DNA from: Plantago ovata
Taxonomy: Eukaryota; Streptophyta; Magnoliopsida; Lamiales; Plantaginaceae
Assembly (NCBI GenBank): GCA_028274465.1
Contig: CM051458.1
Coordinates: forward strand, 31,508,692-31,572,691
DNA length: 64,000 nucleotides
Direction: 5' to 3'
The notes under the pieces were generated by a model, which made no database searches, had not been told where the DNA came from, and saw only the letters and a program-made list of their open reading frames with translations. Shown piece after piece: positions 10,416-22,477 of this stretch; position 1 is the stretch's first letter, and every line of letters begins with the position of its first letter. The position numbers and the translations under genes are program-made.

Positions 10416-10734
10416 CTTACACTTGGCATTTTTATTTTAAAAGAAAATTAAAAAAAAAAAAACAGGGCATTCCAAACCCATTACGGGTCCTTCCTTGCCT
10501 TTTGTACTCAAAATTTCAAGAAGATGAATCGGTTCAGTTTTTCCTAATACTAATCTCATTCTTCTAATCTCATCTCATCTAATCTCAATCTCTTTGAAAA
10601 TGATTCCTTTTATACATTATTTTTCGAAATTTTCCCCAAGTGTTATGACTGTATGGATATTGAAAGGTATTTTGGTATTAAATGGAATAATTGGATTATT
10701 TACATTTTTTTCCTTTTTTTTTTTTTTTTGTTGT

Positions 10735-10925
10735 AATTTGGAATTTTTTGGCAAAGGTTTGTGTGTAATTTGAAAATAAAAAAGGTCAACTAACAGAAAA
10801 TTTAACATCGTTAAACGTTTGTGCAAGTTGGAAATTTTGGTGAAAGGTTTCGGTGCAATTTGGAATAAAACAAAGGTTCAAGTGCAATTTGAAAAACATG
10901 AAAAAGGTTTTAGTGCAAAATAAAA
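10735..10925. repeat. degenerate repeats of an AAAGGTTT-GTGCAATTTG motif
   Basis: Four or five diverged copies of AAAGGTTTnnGTGnAATTTGnAA occur in this AT-rich stretch between the helicase remnant and the Helitron end. Such arrays are seen at the ends of some plant transposons, but no terminal inverted repeat is apparent. 10420-10735 shows nothing beyond A- and T-runs. Confidence 0.45.
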
Positions 10926-11242
10926 CTTTTCCTTAATAAACTCTCCTTTCACTCATATAATTATATAGTATATTTTCGTTGTTCAGTTTCATAACCATTG
11001 TATTTAATGCTGTATGTGTGTTTTCACTAATTGGTATGAATTTATAAATATTTTACAGGGTTTACCGGTCACATCATGACCTGACTACGCCTGGACTACC
11101 TTTTGAATTAATTAGTTATCATTGTTTTTGCATTGTCACGTTTCTTTATCTTATATTGTAAAAAATTACACCCACTCATAAGTTTTACAATATTACATAT
11201 TGAACTTTTTCAACCTATGTATGAGACAAAGCAAATTATGTC

Positions 11243-11268
11243 GTGGCGTTGCCATGGGTCTGTACTAG
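11243..11268 (+). other. Helitron 3' terminus (hairpin + CTAG)
   Basis: GTGGC-GTT-GCCAT (11243-11255) can form a 5-bp stem with one G-T pair. Nine bases later comes CTAG (11265-11268) followed by T, the host target base. This is the expected Helitron 3' end. Confidence 0.75.
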
Positions 11269-12009
11269 TTTATTTTAAATAAAGAACCACAAAAGCAGGA
11301 AAACCAAACTTTTAATAATAAGTAATAAATATTTGCACACTACACAAAAAAAAAAGGATCATAAACCATCGACTAATCGTAAAGCGAAGCACTCAAAGCT
11401 AAAAATGGGAAATCAAAAGGAAGAAAATGAAAATAAACAAAAATACATTACCCATTTATAAATCGTTTAATGCTTCTGTCTGTCTCTCTCTTTCTCCCAA
11501 TTTGTTTTGTTCCTGTATCTGTATTTCCATGTCCATTCATTCATTAACACAATACTCGATAAAAATCTCATCATCATATCATATCATATTGCGTGAAAAG
11601 TTAGGTTTCCTTTTCCATTTTCTTCTATTCTCATCAAGGATTAGACAGACACCTTCAGAGGTACGTTTAATTTCTCATTGTTTTTTTAGGTTTTTTATTT
11701 TTTTTCTCAATGTATTCGTATCGTCATAATCCATTTCCTGATTGCGAATGGTGATTCGATTCGAGTTTCGTTGTTTCGCTTTTCCACATTTTTACTATCA
11801 ATGAATGAAATGAATGAATGAATGGTATGAGGAAACTTAACCCTAATTTGATCAGGTTAATGAAATGCATCATTCCAGTGATTTTGATCGGTTGCGAAAG
11901 TGCCATGGCCATTTGGATGGAATTCACTATGATGAGTTAATTAATTAGTAAAAAAATTGGTATTATGATGAGTTGGAAGCTGTAAGTAGTAGGGTTGTTA
12001 CATTTTGAG
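11269..12009 (+). promoter_or_regulatory. upstream region and leader of the RING gene
   Basis: It begins directly after the Helitron end. A CT-rich stretch near 11475-11500, typical of plant leaders, and a good splice donor at 11661 (CAGAG|GTACGT) suggest a non-coding first exon ending at 11660 and a leader intron. Possible acceptors are after 11852, 11878 and 11992. No clear TATA box was identified. The tandem AATGAATG motif near 11800 is simple sequence. Confidence 0.45.
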
Positions 12010-15000
12010 ATGGCCAATGCTAGGCAAGAGCTACAACAGAAACCTGAGAGAGACGAATTTGGGAGGGATTTGGAAGAGTTGATGTTACGTGGGCAGTATG
12101 ATGAGTGCGACCGAGGAAGAGGGGGATGAAGGAGAGCAACTAGATAGGAGGAGGAGGAGATCGGATCTTGATGGTGATGACTTGGCAGAGTCGTCTGCTG
12201 CCAGAAGGCGCCACTCTCGGGTGTTGAGTAGGTGGGCTGCGCGTCAAGCGCAGGAGATGATCACTACGATTGAGAGGAGGACGCGTGAGTTGGAGTTGAT
12301 GGCACTTGCGGGCCTGCAAACAGTGTCGATGCTTGATGAGTCATTCTTGAGGGAAAGTCAGTCTCCAACGTCGAGGCTCCAGGGGAATGTTGAGAGGGTT
12401 AGCACACGTGCTTCTTCTATTTTACAGATGTGGCGGGAACTGGAGGATGAACATGCACTTAGCCGTGCTCGTGGAAGAACAGGCGGGGGGTTGAGGCAAC
12501 ATAGAAATGTTTATTCTAATACGAATGCTTCAGCAAATCTGTCGGAGAACAGGGAGAGCGAGAATCCAGGGGATGCTTCTGCGAGGGAGAATGACTATAC
12601 TACTTGGTCCATTCATCAGTTGGGTCCACAAAGTGATAATAGGGATGGTCAGGATTCTAGCCGTGAACATTCTCCTGATCTTGGAGAAGTAGAGAGGGAA
12701 AGAGTGAGGCATATTGTTCGTGGATGGATGGAGAGTGGTATAAGTGACCGTCCATCTAATGTTGTGCATACGCATGATAGCCCTAGAGCTGAGTGGCTTG
12801 GGGAAACTGAGCGTGAGAGGGTGAGGATCGTGAGAGAGTGGATGCAAATGACTAGTCAGCAAAGACGATCTTCTGGAGCGCACAGGGATGAGCAAGATAG
12901 CAGGTCTGCTTCTCAGGTTGGCCGTGTTCATGAAGGATCTGTCACCAACCATGAGGAGGGTCAGCCGGAGCATATTCAGAGGGACATGTTGAGGTTGTGT
13001 GGAAGACAAGCTCTTCTTGATTTGCTTGTGCGGATTGAGAGCGAGAGGCAAAGAGAACTTCAGGGTCTATTGGAACATCGTGCAGTCTCTGATTTTGCTC
13101 ATCGAAATCATATTCAGGTACTTCGTTGATGTACACATGTGTTAGTTTATTCTGTTAACCCACCATTTCAGCAAATATTACGTGTCAATATGTTTTCTCA
13201 ATCAGGTTTTTATAAAATTTCGTAGTATGTGCCTATGGTCTTAACTTGAAGTTGATATTCTACTAGAGTAATTTATCTACCTTATATGTGTTTTACATAA
13301 TTAACTACATTATTATCCAGCTTCGATTGATCAATGTTTTCAAATATGAACCGGAAAGTGGATACATTGATGAATGATGACATATATTATTCAGAGTTAA
13401 AGATGTATTTTACATACTTTGTTCTTGTAGTTCAATACTGCAGCAAGGAACCCTCTTCAAAACTGTAAAAAAATTATGTTATTTCTGTCTAATATGTAAT
13501 TTCAATGCACTTCTTGTGTAATGTCCTTTTTCTTTTTAATAATATCATTTGAGATTACCCATAAGAAGAAAAGAAAAAGGAAAAAAAAAGCAAGAGAACT
13601 AGGAAAAGAAATGTACACTTCTATTGTGGCTGGAGTTGCATTATTTTATTATTTTTTGGTGGCCATGCGTTTTTCTTTGTACTTCGTGGTTATCAATAAT
13701 ATATATTTCAGGAAAGACTTGTTCCATAACAGCATGGTCTTTTTTGTTTTTGTTTTGGTCTTCAAACATTTCCCTCCACAATACGTACTTTGTGATAACT
13801 CTATTTATATTTGTATATGCTTTCTTGCATTTGAGCGTGGATATTTTGTTTTGCCTTACTCGTGGTTCGTATGAATTTATTTGATGTCTTGAAACTGTAT
13901 GAGAAATTTATATTTGAATGTCTTTATTTTCCAGTCACTCCTCAGGGGCAGATTTTTGAGAAATGAAAGGCCTGTGGAGGAAGAAAGACAACCGTCAATA
14001 GCGGTTGGTGAATTAAATCAGTTAAGACAGCGCCACACAGTATCCACACTAAGGTATCCCTAATCCTGAACAATGAAAGAAAGCCCACCTTTTGTTTATT
14101 GGAGATTTTTGCATGATTTATCTTTGCCTGGTTGTTTATACTTTATCTTTTACCCTGTTCTGTTTGATAATCTTCTTATGTTATTTTGTAATGATGGATG
14201 TCATGTTTATAGTCAGCTCATAAGGGAAACCAAATTCTTTAGTTTGTTAGAATCTCTTCTCTAAGTTATTGTATATGCTGAGCTTTCATCTTGGTAAAGA
14301 AACTGAATGGCTCAAGATAACAGATGACGAAAACTCGTTTATGTACTCTACTGCTCTAGTCTTCCTGACTAGTTAGATTTACAGTGCATTTTCACTCTTC
14401 CCCAGCTTGGTCAATGCCTATTGAGCCATATGTGAAAGCATGTGAACTTGAGTGATAATATTCCATGACTCACTGCACAAACCAATATCTTGGACAAGAT
14501 TTTCTATAAGTTTCAAGTGGGACTCTCTCTTTCTTTCCCTCTCTCTCTTCTTTTTATATGTTATTATCATGTTCTTTTGGTTTACATCCCTTTATGATTT
14601 ATTCTAATATGATTCTAATACTTTGGTTGCATGATTTTACGATTCTTATCTATCCCCATATATGCCATGTGATTAAATTGGTTGATGCTAATTATATGCA
14701 CAATATTTCTCCTTCAGGGAAGGATTTCGCTCCAGAATGGAAAACATTGTACGTAGTCAAGTAAGCAGCAATCCCAATTCTCATTTTGCAATAAGAACAT
14801 GGATTCTATAAATTATCAACATGCTACAAATGCTTTTCAGGAGGCACAACATGAAAGCGAGGAAGTTGTTGTTCATCAATCGCCAGACAGCATGGGGACT
14901 ATAGATGGCAGTACTTCTATTCAAAGTACAAGTACAAATCTGAATGTTCCTGGTCAAGGTAATGCCATACTGGTACAGATTAGTGAAGATGATGGAGCAA

Positions 15001-17083
15001 ATCAGTACCAGTCAGGACATGATGATCCTGCTATATGGACTCGTAGAACTTTAGATGATACTGGTCGAAATTGGCAGGAAAGTGCAGCATCAGATGAAAA
15101 CCAACATCATTCTCGAGAAGCTCACCTTTGGCGCAATGGTGGTTCACATGAATCTGGGGATAATTGGTCCCCAAGTCCTTCGGGCCCTCCAAGAATCCCA
15201 CAGTCTGTTCCATATAGAAGAATCACCAGGTTCCATCCTTCTGATGATGATGATGTGTACAACATGGAACTCAGGGAATTACTTGGCAGGTATATGTTTC
15301 ATTTTTCTTTGGTTGACCTTTTTCTTTTGGACTCCTTTTCCTCTTCTCCTTAACTGATTGAAATTTACTACAGGAGGAGCGTCTCGAATCTTCTTAGAAG
15401 TGGTTTTCGACAAAGCCTAGATCAGTTAATCCAATCTTATGTTGTAAGACAAGGCAGTTCTCCTATTGATTGGGATCTGCACAGGAACTTGCCTCTTCCT
15501 CCATCACCAGATAGGATTCATGACGAACAGAATGATGATCAGAATGATGGTATTGGTAGACCTCCATTGGTAATGCCAACTCCTCCAGCACCACCACCAC
15601 CACAGCCTTTTTGGCATCATCAGGGCTTGCACAACTCTGGTTGGTCCCGACACAGCGTCCATCGTTCCGAACTAGTGAGTTTGATCCCTGTATATGTGTG
15701 ATCTATGTTGACAATATGGTTTTTTATTTCCTGATAAGCTGATTACATATTTTTCCTTATAGCTTGATTATTTTGTCTCCTGAACTAAAAATATATCTTT
15801 CTCCCTATTCCCTCTCCCTTTGTTCCCCTCCAGGATGATGTGTTTGATCCTTGTGTATGTGCGATCTATGTTGACAATATGGTTTTTTATATGCTGATAA
15901 GCTGATTACATATTTTTCCTTGTAGCTTGATTATTTTGTCTCTTGAACTGAAAACATAGCTTTCTCCCTTTGTCCCCCTCCAGGATGATGTGAAATTTGT
16001 CTAGCACGGTGTAATATTGGCTTCCTTACTGAGTCTGGTTTTGCTTGGTCTAGTGCGCAGGTTAAGTAGTGTATAATATTATCGAAAAAAACATGGCCAA
16101 TCTTTGGTAATGTGGAGCAATTCAAATGACCGAGTACATATTAATTTTTATTTATGCACTTAGCAGTAATTGAAGACTGGCTTAATCAATTTAAAAAATA
16201 GATGTCTTTAAATATGGTCTAGTGGACTGGCTTCATTGAAGTACATTTTTCGTTGGCCTGTGGATACTTTATTTTATTCAAATATGACATTTCTCATATT
16301 TGTTCTTCTGCAGTTTATTTATTGATTTAATGTTCATATTGTAAACCAGGAGTGGGAGATGTTCAATCATCTGAGAGCAGATGTTGCGAAACTTCAGCAA
16401 GGGATGAATAACATGCAGAGAATGTTAGAAGCTTGCATGGACATGCAACTCGACCTCCAACGCTCAGTTAGACAAGAAGTATCAGCTGCTCTTAATCGAT
16501 CAAGTGGTGGAGCTTGTATGTTTACCAACTTGATGCTACAAAATTATCCAATTTTGTCCTCCATGAACCATGTTAAAGTTTTGCTTATACATATCTATAC
16601 ATGCAGGTGTTTCTGAGACCTCTGAAGATGGTTCCAGATGGGCTCATGTTAGGAAGTGTATTTGTTGTGTGTGTTGCGATAACCAGATAGATGCTCTATT
16701 GTATAGGTACTCCTGCCGTTGCTAATAAGTAAATACATACCTGCATGTTATTCTGACTGAACATAGCATGAATTTACATAAACAGACCCGGCATCAAGTA
16801 CCCAACCTGGGTGCAAATCTAGGCGTGACACTTTGCTATTTCTATTTCATGTGCAAAAGTTTCCTTTTTGGGATAAAATGAAGTATCCAAGTTGTCATTT
16901 TTGTCTTTTTTTGAGATACCTCTTTTCATATTAGTATCTTGTAATGATGTCTTTATCCCTTGCAGATGTGGTCACATGTGCAGTTGCTTCAAGTGTGCCA
17001 ATGAGTTGGTTCGCGGAGGAGGTAAGTGTCCATTGTGCCGTGCACCTATTATTGAGGTGATTAGAGCTTACTCAATACTGTGA
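12010..17083 (+). CDS. RING-finger (C3HC4) E3 ubiquitin ligase, eight coding exons
   Basis: Exons by consensus GT-AG sites and phase: 12010-13117, 13935-14053, 14718-14760, 14841-15289, 15374-15674, 16350-16515, 16607-16706 and 16966-17083, ending TGA. All junctions are phase-compatible. The product is about 800 residues. It has an acidic N terminus, an Arg-rich segment ([25 protein letters not shown]), a conserved helical block ending [13 protein letters not shown], repeated ERVRxIVRxWM motifs, an acidic and a Pro-rich linker, a short coiled coil in exon 6, and a C-terminal RING at about residues 748-786 (CVCC, CGHMC, CFKC, CPLCRAP). The RING would recruit an E2 for ubiquitin transfer; substrates are unknown. 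The ATG at 12010 needs one base fewer at 12111-12112; otherwise translation would start at the in-frame ATG 12098 and give 771 residues. It resembles a plant RING family with RWAARQA and long disordered arms. Confidence 0.85.
12111..12112 (+). other. probable 1-base insertion in exon 1 of the RING gene
   Basis: From ATG 12010 the frame is open and plausible to the CC at 12111-12112. It then hits TGA within about 20 bases, while the long ORF continues in the neighbouring frame with an acidic EEEGDEGEQ run. Dropping one C joins the two seamlessly. It could be a sequencing error, a true null change, or evidence that translation starts at 12098. Confidence 0.6.
13118..13934 (+). other. intron 1 of the RING gene
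   Basis: A long AT-rich intron with donor CAG|GTACTT and acceptor TTTTCCAG. Open frames in it (for example 13521-13874) are Phe/Val/Ile-rich translations of T-rich DNA and are not genes. No transposon ends were seen. Confidence 0.7.
15679..15992 (+). repeat. tandem duplication in intron 5 of the RING gene
   Basis: Two copies of about 163 bases (15679-15841 and 15842-15992) share GTTTGATCC, GATCTATGTTGACAATATGG, CTGATAAGCTGATTACATAT and CCTCCAGGATGATGTG with scattered differences. The second copy is slightly shorter, and each copy duplicates a pyrimidine tract plus CAG that could act as a splice acceptor. Confidence 0.85.
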
Positions 17084-17600
17084 AATAGATATAGGAAGCA
17101 GAAAATATGGACATTGGGTTATGCTATGGTTGGTATACATACCTAAAGCTCCCTTCTTTGTCTTACCTGTAGTTTGTAGATAAAGTAGTCTTCCTCTTTA
17201 TCCTGGTTATACCTGTAATGCTCTATATTGTGTAAATTGAGCAAAGACTGGCTTTGCTTCCTCATTCATCAATATATATAGTATATATCTATTCTTCCAT
17301 TGGGAAGATGGAATGTGGATAGAGTTTATCATATGAATAGAATATTCTGAGACTTAGAAAGGCCCACTGTAATGTTTATTGAAGTGGAACGGAAATCATG
17401 TATGTGTTTCTTTCGTATAGATAGTAGGTGTTCTTTTGAATTGATTCCTCAGACATTTTGGGAGGAAATAGGTATCACTGAAATATATTCAGTTACAGCC
17501 TTTCAAGGTTATACGTGCCAATAGAATATTGTATTTCATATTAATTTGTTTTTCGGTTCATTTTTCTTCTTTGGCAAAAAATAATCAATCTTAAGGCCGT
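17084..17600 (+). other. 3' region of the RING gene
   Basis: AT-rich sequence after the stop codon without further conserved coding sequence, probably the 3' UTR and polyadenylation region. The exact cleavage site cannot be placed. Confidence 0.4.
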
Positions 17601-18400
17601 GAAGTTTAATGGAGTATTCTGTGAGTGCTAGAAAGCAAAGTCGCAAAAACAAACAAGTTGAAATGGATTCATAAACCACTCTTTCTCCGGGGAGAACAAG
17701 CATTCAAAAGACAAAAATAAATAAATAAATAAATCTTGTTAGTTGACCTAGCCGAGCTGGGCAAACCCGTGAATTAAAAAAAATATACAAACACGCAGAA
17801 TTAGTGTTGAGCAACGGTCCAAGACCGTACCGGACCGTATTGGACCGGGCTTTAATTTCAGGTTTTAGGGATCAGATACCGGACCGTAATAGATCCGGTC
17901 CAGACCTTTATAGTGGCTCTGTCCATGGACACATCTTGCAGCAAGATGTGACTGCAACACACAGACCCACCTGATGGATGCTTCTGCATTACAACTCTCT
18001 GGGAAGACATGAATGGTTGGATAGGCAAGAGTGACTCTGAAGAAGAATTAGAGGAAAAAACAAACCCTACTCAACCTCAGCAAGAGTATTTGAAGATAGA
18101 TGATCTCAATGGATCTTTATTGATCACTTCTACCTCCAACATTCCTGCCGAAGGAAAGTATACTCTCTCTCTCTCGCTTTCAGCATCTTAAACAACTCAA
18201 AGATGAGCTCAGAGAAGGGAATGCTCATGCTTTAAGCCAAGTCCCTGAGAATCTCATATGAGTATTTGACGTTATTATAATCAGAAGGACTACTAGTCTA
18301 GCTCTTGCTCATAAAGATTTTACATCTGTTTAAGAACAAGAAGCTGCAAGTACCCAAGCACTTGACCAAGCTAAAAAGAATGCATATGCTATGAAGAAAC
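17601..18400 (+). other. intergenic stretch with a decayed ORF of unknown origin
   Basis: 17720-17735 is an AAAT microsatellite. 17820-17920 has several CCGGACCGT-type words. From 18009 a 60-residue reading (MNGWIGKSDSEEELEEK) continues after frame breaks into QLKDELREGNAHALSQVPENL and an Ala/Gln-rich stretch. This looks like a degraded gene fragment. I do not recognise the family. Confidence 0.35.
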
Positions 18401-19232
18401 ATCATAATTGATCTTAACATGGCCAGTTATAGGCGGACTCCAGCTTGCGACCGATTCCAGAGGCCTGGTACAATCAAACAATCCATGTGCATCATTATAC
18501 TTGCTCAAATATTGTTGCCCAAACTATACTAATTCCTCTACCCGAAATCTCAAGTTCTCATGGACCGTTTTATTTCTGTTATACCATAAGGCCCAACAAA
18601 GCACCAAATCATCATTGTTAACTTTGCTTCAAATTTTATCAACCAACTCTTGCACACAACCAACGTTATAGGATAGATAAGCATGCGACAAAGGAAACAC
18701 AACCCAAAATAGGTGGGTACAGGGGCAATCAATCATGCATAATAGTAGAACAGATTCCGACTCTTGGGACAAACTGGACAACAATCTAAAACATCAACTC
18801 CACGTCGAACCAGATTTGAAAGAACTAGAAGCGAATTCCGAAGCATTCTAAAAAAGAAAAAAAAAAAGCTTAATTTTAGGAGGGGCCTTAATAATTCAAA
18901 TCCAGTCCCGGATTCTTTTTTGTAGCACACTATAACATCCATCTTTGTTGTTTGTTGTTCCTTCCGTAGTTCCTGATCCTAGTGATAAGCTGTACGGACA
19001 GAGTAACAGCTTGACTTCGAGTAACTCCACACGTGTACATCCTGTCGACTTGCTCAAACGTCCATCTTCTCAAAAAATCACCCGCACTAGGTCCTCATTC
19101 CATCTTCAATTATTTATCAAGTCTGAAACTAACGGATCAAAAAAGCCATATAAATCTAGGATGAATGGCTTCGAACCTTTCTTTCTTGGGATCCAATTAT
19201 CATTCCACACACTAATATGTACACTGTATTTG
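18380..19232 (-). mobile_element. L1-type LINE fragment (end of RT ORF, zf-RVT and RNase H start)
   Basis: Minus-strand translation gives, in order, SVWNDNWIPRKKGSKPF and PLVSDLI (post-RT region), then NLVRRGVDVLDCCPVC (zf-RVT zinc-binding motif), then CWALWYNRNKTVHEN and ASWSPPITGHVKIN, which lead into the RNase H domain of plant L1 elements. Stops and frameshifts interrupt it (for example a stop in the linker near 18540). The 5' part, the rest of RNase H and any poly-A tail are absent. Confidence 0.75.
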
Positions 19233-19368
19233 GAGATGTCAATTTAGGCTAATAGGTTGGGTATAGGCTTTGCTTCATAAGCATAGGCCCATTAAACACC
19301 TACCTAACTACACCTATTTATTATATAGGTGTAAATAAGTGGGTTGTAAATGGGCTAGGCTTGCTTAT
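19232..19368. other. hAT-like terminal sequence, uncertain
   Basis: The sequence GGAGATGTCAATTTAGGCT followed by repeated CACCTACCTAACTAC-type words resembles hAT termini (TGTCAA near the end with short subterminal repeats). It starts where LINE homology stops. Related words appear inverted at 59740-59825. The flanking bases do not form a matching 8-bp duplication, so pairing of the two is unproven. Confidence 0.35.
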
Positions 19369-20630
19369 TGATGAATCGAATTTGTCAGACTCAATTAATC
19401 AAATAAATTTGTTTTTAGCCAAAGACAATTCACAACTACAACGAAAACCAAGGCACGTAGTGTAGAAGTAAAATAACCTCGAGTGTCGATCTCTAAAGAC
19501 TATAATTAGTTTTATCTAATTTAACTTAAACTATAAAGGACTATAATTAGCTTTATCTAATTTAACTTAAACTATAAACTCAACAATCGTCTTAGCACAG
19601 ATTTTCTTATCAATAATAATGGAAGTTAGCGATAGTATGATCATTCAAAGCATCAGGTTAATAATCATGCATGAAGTACTTGAATGTTTGCAGTAGAAAT
19701 CTAAGATCATGAATTGTCCAATGTGTTCTGTTCAATTCAACACTACGAAGATAGAGGGCTTAGATAGATCAAAGAAATAAAGCAATAAGTCAAGTCTGAA
19801 ACGCGTTACAGCCAATCATGCATAATTAAGAACCCTAGATAAGAAATCACATACTATCACCAACGATAGATTTAGCTACTCATAGATAAATTGCAATCAA
19901 CAAGAATCAAAATAAGATTGAATGAAAACATGTTGAAAGAAATAAATAAAAGTAGAAAAATCATGAGATACAATGTTACCGACGAAGGTTGTCAATCTCC
20001 GAAGAATTGCTAACTCACAAGCAAGAATTGATAAACAACGAATTGATAAACAACGAGGTCCAATTGCTATGCTTAATCCTCCAAATTGATAAGAAAAAGA
20101 GTCTCCTATGCTAAGAATTTCCAGAACAGGCTCTGGAGAATTCGTCTCTCAAAATAATGTGTAAAGGTCTGAAAAACGTAGAGAATGGGCAAACATATAT
20201 ATAGAAGTCGGAAACGCACGGGGCGAATCGACTGGGGTCCTAGGCGAACCGCCTGGCACCGGGCGAACCGCCTGGGAGCTCCAGGTCGGTGGAGACGCGT
20301 TTTTGACGCGTTTTTGGTCTTTTTTTCCTTTTCGGACTCGGATTTTGCCTTCTAGTGATCTTTAAGCCTTGAAACTCGACCCCTAGACCTCAAATCTCGT
20401 CCGGAACCTTCTAGATACACCACGGATGACCACGAAACACCGAATCTTCGTTCTCTTCAACATAATTGCCCGGAAAATCACGTTTTTTTACCTAAAACTT
20501 GAAAATGCAAAGAAAAGGAAAACGTGATACTATTCTAATAAAATGCACTAAAATATAGCTAAATTAACATAGAGGATAGATAAATAGGTGAAAAAAGACT
20601 CGAATGAAGGTGTAAAATACACGTTCATCA
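19369..20630 (-). repeat. LTR A (3' LTR of element 1) with PPT at 20631-20648
   Basis: Inverted ends TGATGAAT...GTTCATCA; 1262 bases. On the minus strand the U3 holds a GC-rich palindrome array (plus coordinates 20219-20282) directly before a TATA box (20192-20205). The PPT reads TTTGGGGAGTT on the minus strand just outside. A 17-base tandem duplication (ATTGATAAACAACGA) near 20030-20055 is absent from LTR B. Confidence 0.85.
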
Positions 20631-20648
20631 AACTCCCCAAACCGAACC

Positions 20649-22477
20649 TTTGCTTGTCCTCAAGCAACTAAGCTAGACTCTAATGCAAAAAACCAATGCA
20701 ACACACAAAATGGAGTCTCATGCCAAATGTAATGAACTAATCTATTGAATCTATCAAAACTTATGAACAATGACCATACATATCATAACATGGATATTGG
20801 TTGAAGAATGCCTCGATTGACTCATACACATTCACATATGCACTATGTTAAACAAGATAGTCTCTCGTAACATTCTCTACCTGGACCTAGTCAGTGACGA
20901 CGTAATGAAACATGTTAAAATACGAATGGTTGTCCCGTACCTATGAAACTGAGGACTTAGTACTGTTCACCAAGTTAAGACTTTTCCTCAAAGAGTTCGA
21001 ACGACTACTGGCTCTCATCAAACGAAGGAGGGTTCCCTAAAAGTTCACACTCCCCTATTCCACCCATCTCTCAAGCAAAGTCATAAACTATTCACCACTT
21101 CCTGAATGGCAGGACGAGGGTGGTCTAGAACAGATGACACTCAAACAATCAAAATACAAAAGATTACAACTCGATTACGAACATTACAAGAATTGAAAAA
21201 CAAGACAAACACTTTGCTAAACTGCTTTTTGGTTTTTTTTTTGGACCCTTCTTTGCTTTTTTGGGGTCTTCTTCTTTTTTTCCCTTTTTTCTTTTCCAGA
21301 CTCTTTCTTTTTTTTGATTTTTTCTTTCTCTTTTTTTGTATATAGCCAGCAGTAGCACAATGAAAAAGAAATTACAATGACTCACAAACGACCTCCCCAA
21401 ACCTATTCGAAAGAATAGGTTGAAGCACAAACTTTACGAAAAAGGAAAACAAACTCACAACACTCAAAAATCGAAAAACAAGTCTAATGATAGCGTAACC
21501 CCCTCCCCAAACCTATTCGAAAGAATAGGTTGCAAACAAAGGATCACACAATCTCACACTACCTCCTTCCTAGGCATTTATCAATCTCAAAGCAAGGTGA
21601 TGACTTGTTGCCTCTTAGGTACATAATTACTCGGGAAAACAATCATAAGATCCTAACATGCATCATCTTATTATAAAGGCCTTCGTGAACCGCAGTAGAG
21701 AAAACACCACTAAGTGATGTCGAGACTACCAAGCTTAACTAAGTGCAAACATAAATGTGACAAGCCAAGCGAGAAAAACCTCAAACAAATTCATAGAGAT
21801 GAAACATATGGTTAAAGGTCATAACTAGTTAATCTACCCAATAAAAAACTTCAAAAAATTTGGCAATAAACTCCACACAAAAACATGCAAAACTATATTA
21901 GGATGAATGTAGTGTATGCAACTAAATACTAAGAAAGCGGTAAACGTGCAAATGCAAATGCAAACAAAAGGTTTCACGAGTTTATCATAAGCAAAACAAG
22001 TAAAGAGATATCCAGCGATAACCCCCCCCCAAACCTGAACGTCGTCGCTCGTCCCGAACGTCGAAAGTGGATTTAAGGTGAGAGCTAACTTGTACCTGTA
22101 ACCTATAGGACTCAAGGAAACTCGTGAGAAACCAAAACGGGCGATAAAAGAAGTAAAAAGATCAATAATTTAGCATAATAGGAGAAAAATGGGATTCCGA
22201 ACGAAAATCCGGACCTCCGGGTTTCTGGACACCCGGGGCGAACCGCCCCAGGCGGGGGTGATTCGCCTGGGGCGTCCAGAACGTCCCAGGCGGCCTGGTC
22301 TATCCAGGCGAATCGCCCCACATGGCATTTCCAGACTCCTGGAGACGCCTTTTTCCTCCCAAAACACAAAATTATCATTTTAAAACCTATTTTATCCCAA
22401 AAACACACGAAAAATAAATATGCATGCAATGAAAGAAAGCGATAAAACTAAACTACATGCAACCATTACCACTAATG
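20649..22477 (-). other. 3' non-coding region of element 1
   Basis: No gene. It holds a T-rich tract (about 21222-21342), two identical hairpins AACCTATTC-GAAA-GAATAGGTT (21400-21421 and 21510-21531), each followed on the minus strand by GGGGAGG, a C-run at 22023-22032, and a GC-palindrome block (22218-22325). The same layout occurs next to LTRs C and H. Confidence 0.75.

Larger units (their letters stand above)
9620..11268 (+). mobile_element. Helitron, 3' portion
   Basis: Remnants of a PIF1-type Helitron helicase at 9622-10415 are followed by about 850 bases of AT-rich sequence and a canonical Helitron 3' end at 11243-11268 (hairpin, then CTAG before a T). The 5' part, including any Rep domain, is missing; copia gag sequence abuts it in the opposite orientation at about 9620. 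Either the copia element inserted into the Helitron and later lost its own end, or a rearrangement joined the two. Confidence 0.75.

Noticed and set aside
12530..13051. 173-codon minus-strand frame opposite RING exon 1
   Set aside because: Antisense of a purine-rich exon; no domain and no start context.
13521..13884. Protein genes in the RING gene intron
   Set aside because: Hydrophobic frames from T-rich intron sequence between good splice sites.
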